DNA from: Pegea sp. RAD2-039
Lineage: Eukaryota; Chordata; Thaliacea; Salpida; Salpidae
Reading direction: 5' to 3'
DNA: 64,000 nucleotides
NCBI GenBank assembly: GCA_034620365.1
Contig: JAQGEQ010000054.1
Span: forward strand, 62,001 to 126,000
In this document: positions 63,758-64,000 of the stretch, in pieces
How the letters are laid out: each line of letters starts with the position of its first letter
Numbering within the stretch: position 1 is the first letter of the stretch
Translations under genes and position numbers: made by a program
The notes under the pieces: generated by a model
The model's database searches: none
The model's input: the letters and a program-made list of their open reading frames with translations, nothing else
What the model was told of the DNA's origin: nothing

Positions 63758-64000
63758 ATGAATGAAAGATTCTCATCGACAAGGAGTTCAATCAGATCTA
63801 GATCTGAAGTCATCTCTAGGACATCAGGTATAAAATTGTCTTAAAATAAAATTTCTTATTTAATTAATTTCTTCAATAAGAGAATCATAACAAGCCAGTT
63901 TCTCCATTTTTTCCACTTATTTTGTACTTTTGATTCATAATTTATAACTTAATTATGTTAAACTGAGGTACTTATGTCCTTTTCATCATATTTCTCTTCA
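63758..64000 (+). CDS. Possible first coding exon of a gene that runs off the window
   Basis: The ATG at 63758 opens a 70-nt frame rich in Ser and Arg (MNERFSSTRSSIRSRSEVIS) that ends with a GTATAA donor at 63828. An acceptor-like TCTACATCAAATCAG lies 7 bases upstream of the ATG. The codon mix differs from the surrounding AT-rich DNA, which supports coding. Only 23 residues plus one base are visible, and the rest of the window after 63828 would be intron. I cannot name the product; a Ser/Arg head of this kind occurs in intermediate-filament and many cytoskeletal proteins. Confidence 0.35.

Overview
The window is animal nuclear DNA: AT-rich intergenic DNA, genes split by many short GT-AG introns (mostly 45-150 bases), and families found in metazoans (NEDD8, TRAPPC1, CSPP1, MOB, VGLL4). 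Closely packed same-strand genes with splice acceptors just before start codons suggest operons with spliced-leader trans-splicing. Together with tiny introns and very frequent TGACGTCA palindromes this would fit a compact-genome invertebrate such as a tunicate, but the phylum is a low-confidence inference.

Layout. 1-5.3 kb, minus strand: a ubiquitin-like gene, NEDD8 and TRAPPC1 lie head to tail with gaps of 71 and 32 bases (a candidate operon), preceded by an intronless serine carboxypeptidase-like gene of family S28 (DPP7-like). 5.3-8.4 kb: AT-rich spacer with a tRNA-derived SINE and a 16-base tandem repeat. 8.4-20.3 kb, plus strand: one large gene of unknown family, which I joined exon by exon into 68 coding exons and 2180 residues in a single open frame. 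It holds three independent internal tandem amplifications: a two-exon cassette of 316 bases x4, a 21-base A/K/E coding repeat, and a 129-base exon-plus-intron unit x13. 22.8-31.1 kb, plus: a complete CSPP1 orthologue (26 exons, about 1240 residues), with a 2.76-kb, 70-base minisatellite in its second-last-but-one intron. 31.5-32.1 kb, minus: an intronless MOB1-like gene, tail to tail with CSPP1. 39.7-48.0 kb, plus: a VGLL4/Tgi-type TEAD co-repressor (7 coding exons, 874 residues, two C-terminal TDU motifs). 48.4-63.7 kb: AT-rich DNA with a second copy of a dispersed repeat; a new gene may begin at 63758.

Functional links. MOB1-like and VGLL4 proteins both act in the Hippo pathway (LATS/NDR kinase activation, and TEAD repression) and sit as divergent neighbours 7.5 kb apart. 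CSPP1 is a centrosome/cilium protein; the big unknown gene just upstream has coiled-coil-like and RS-rich regions but no recognised domain. The strongest candidate for something undescribed is that unknown gene: every amplified unit is phase-symmetric, so copy number can change without breaking the reading frame.
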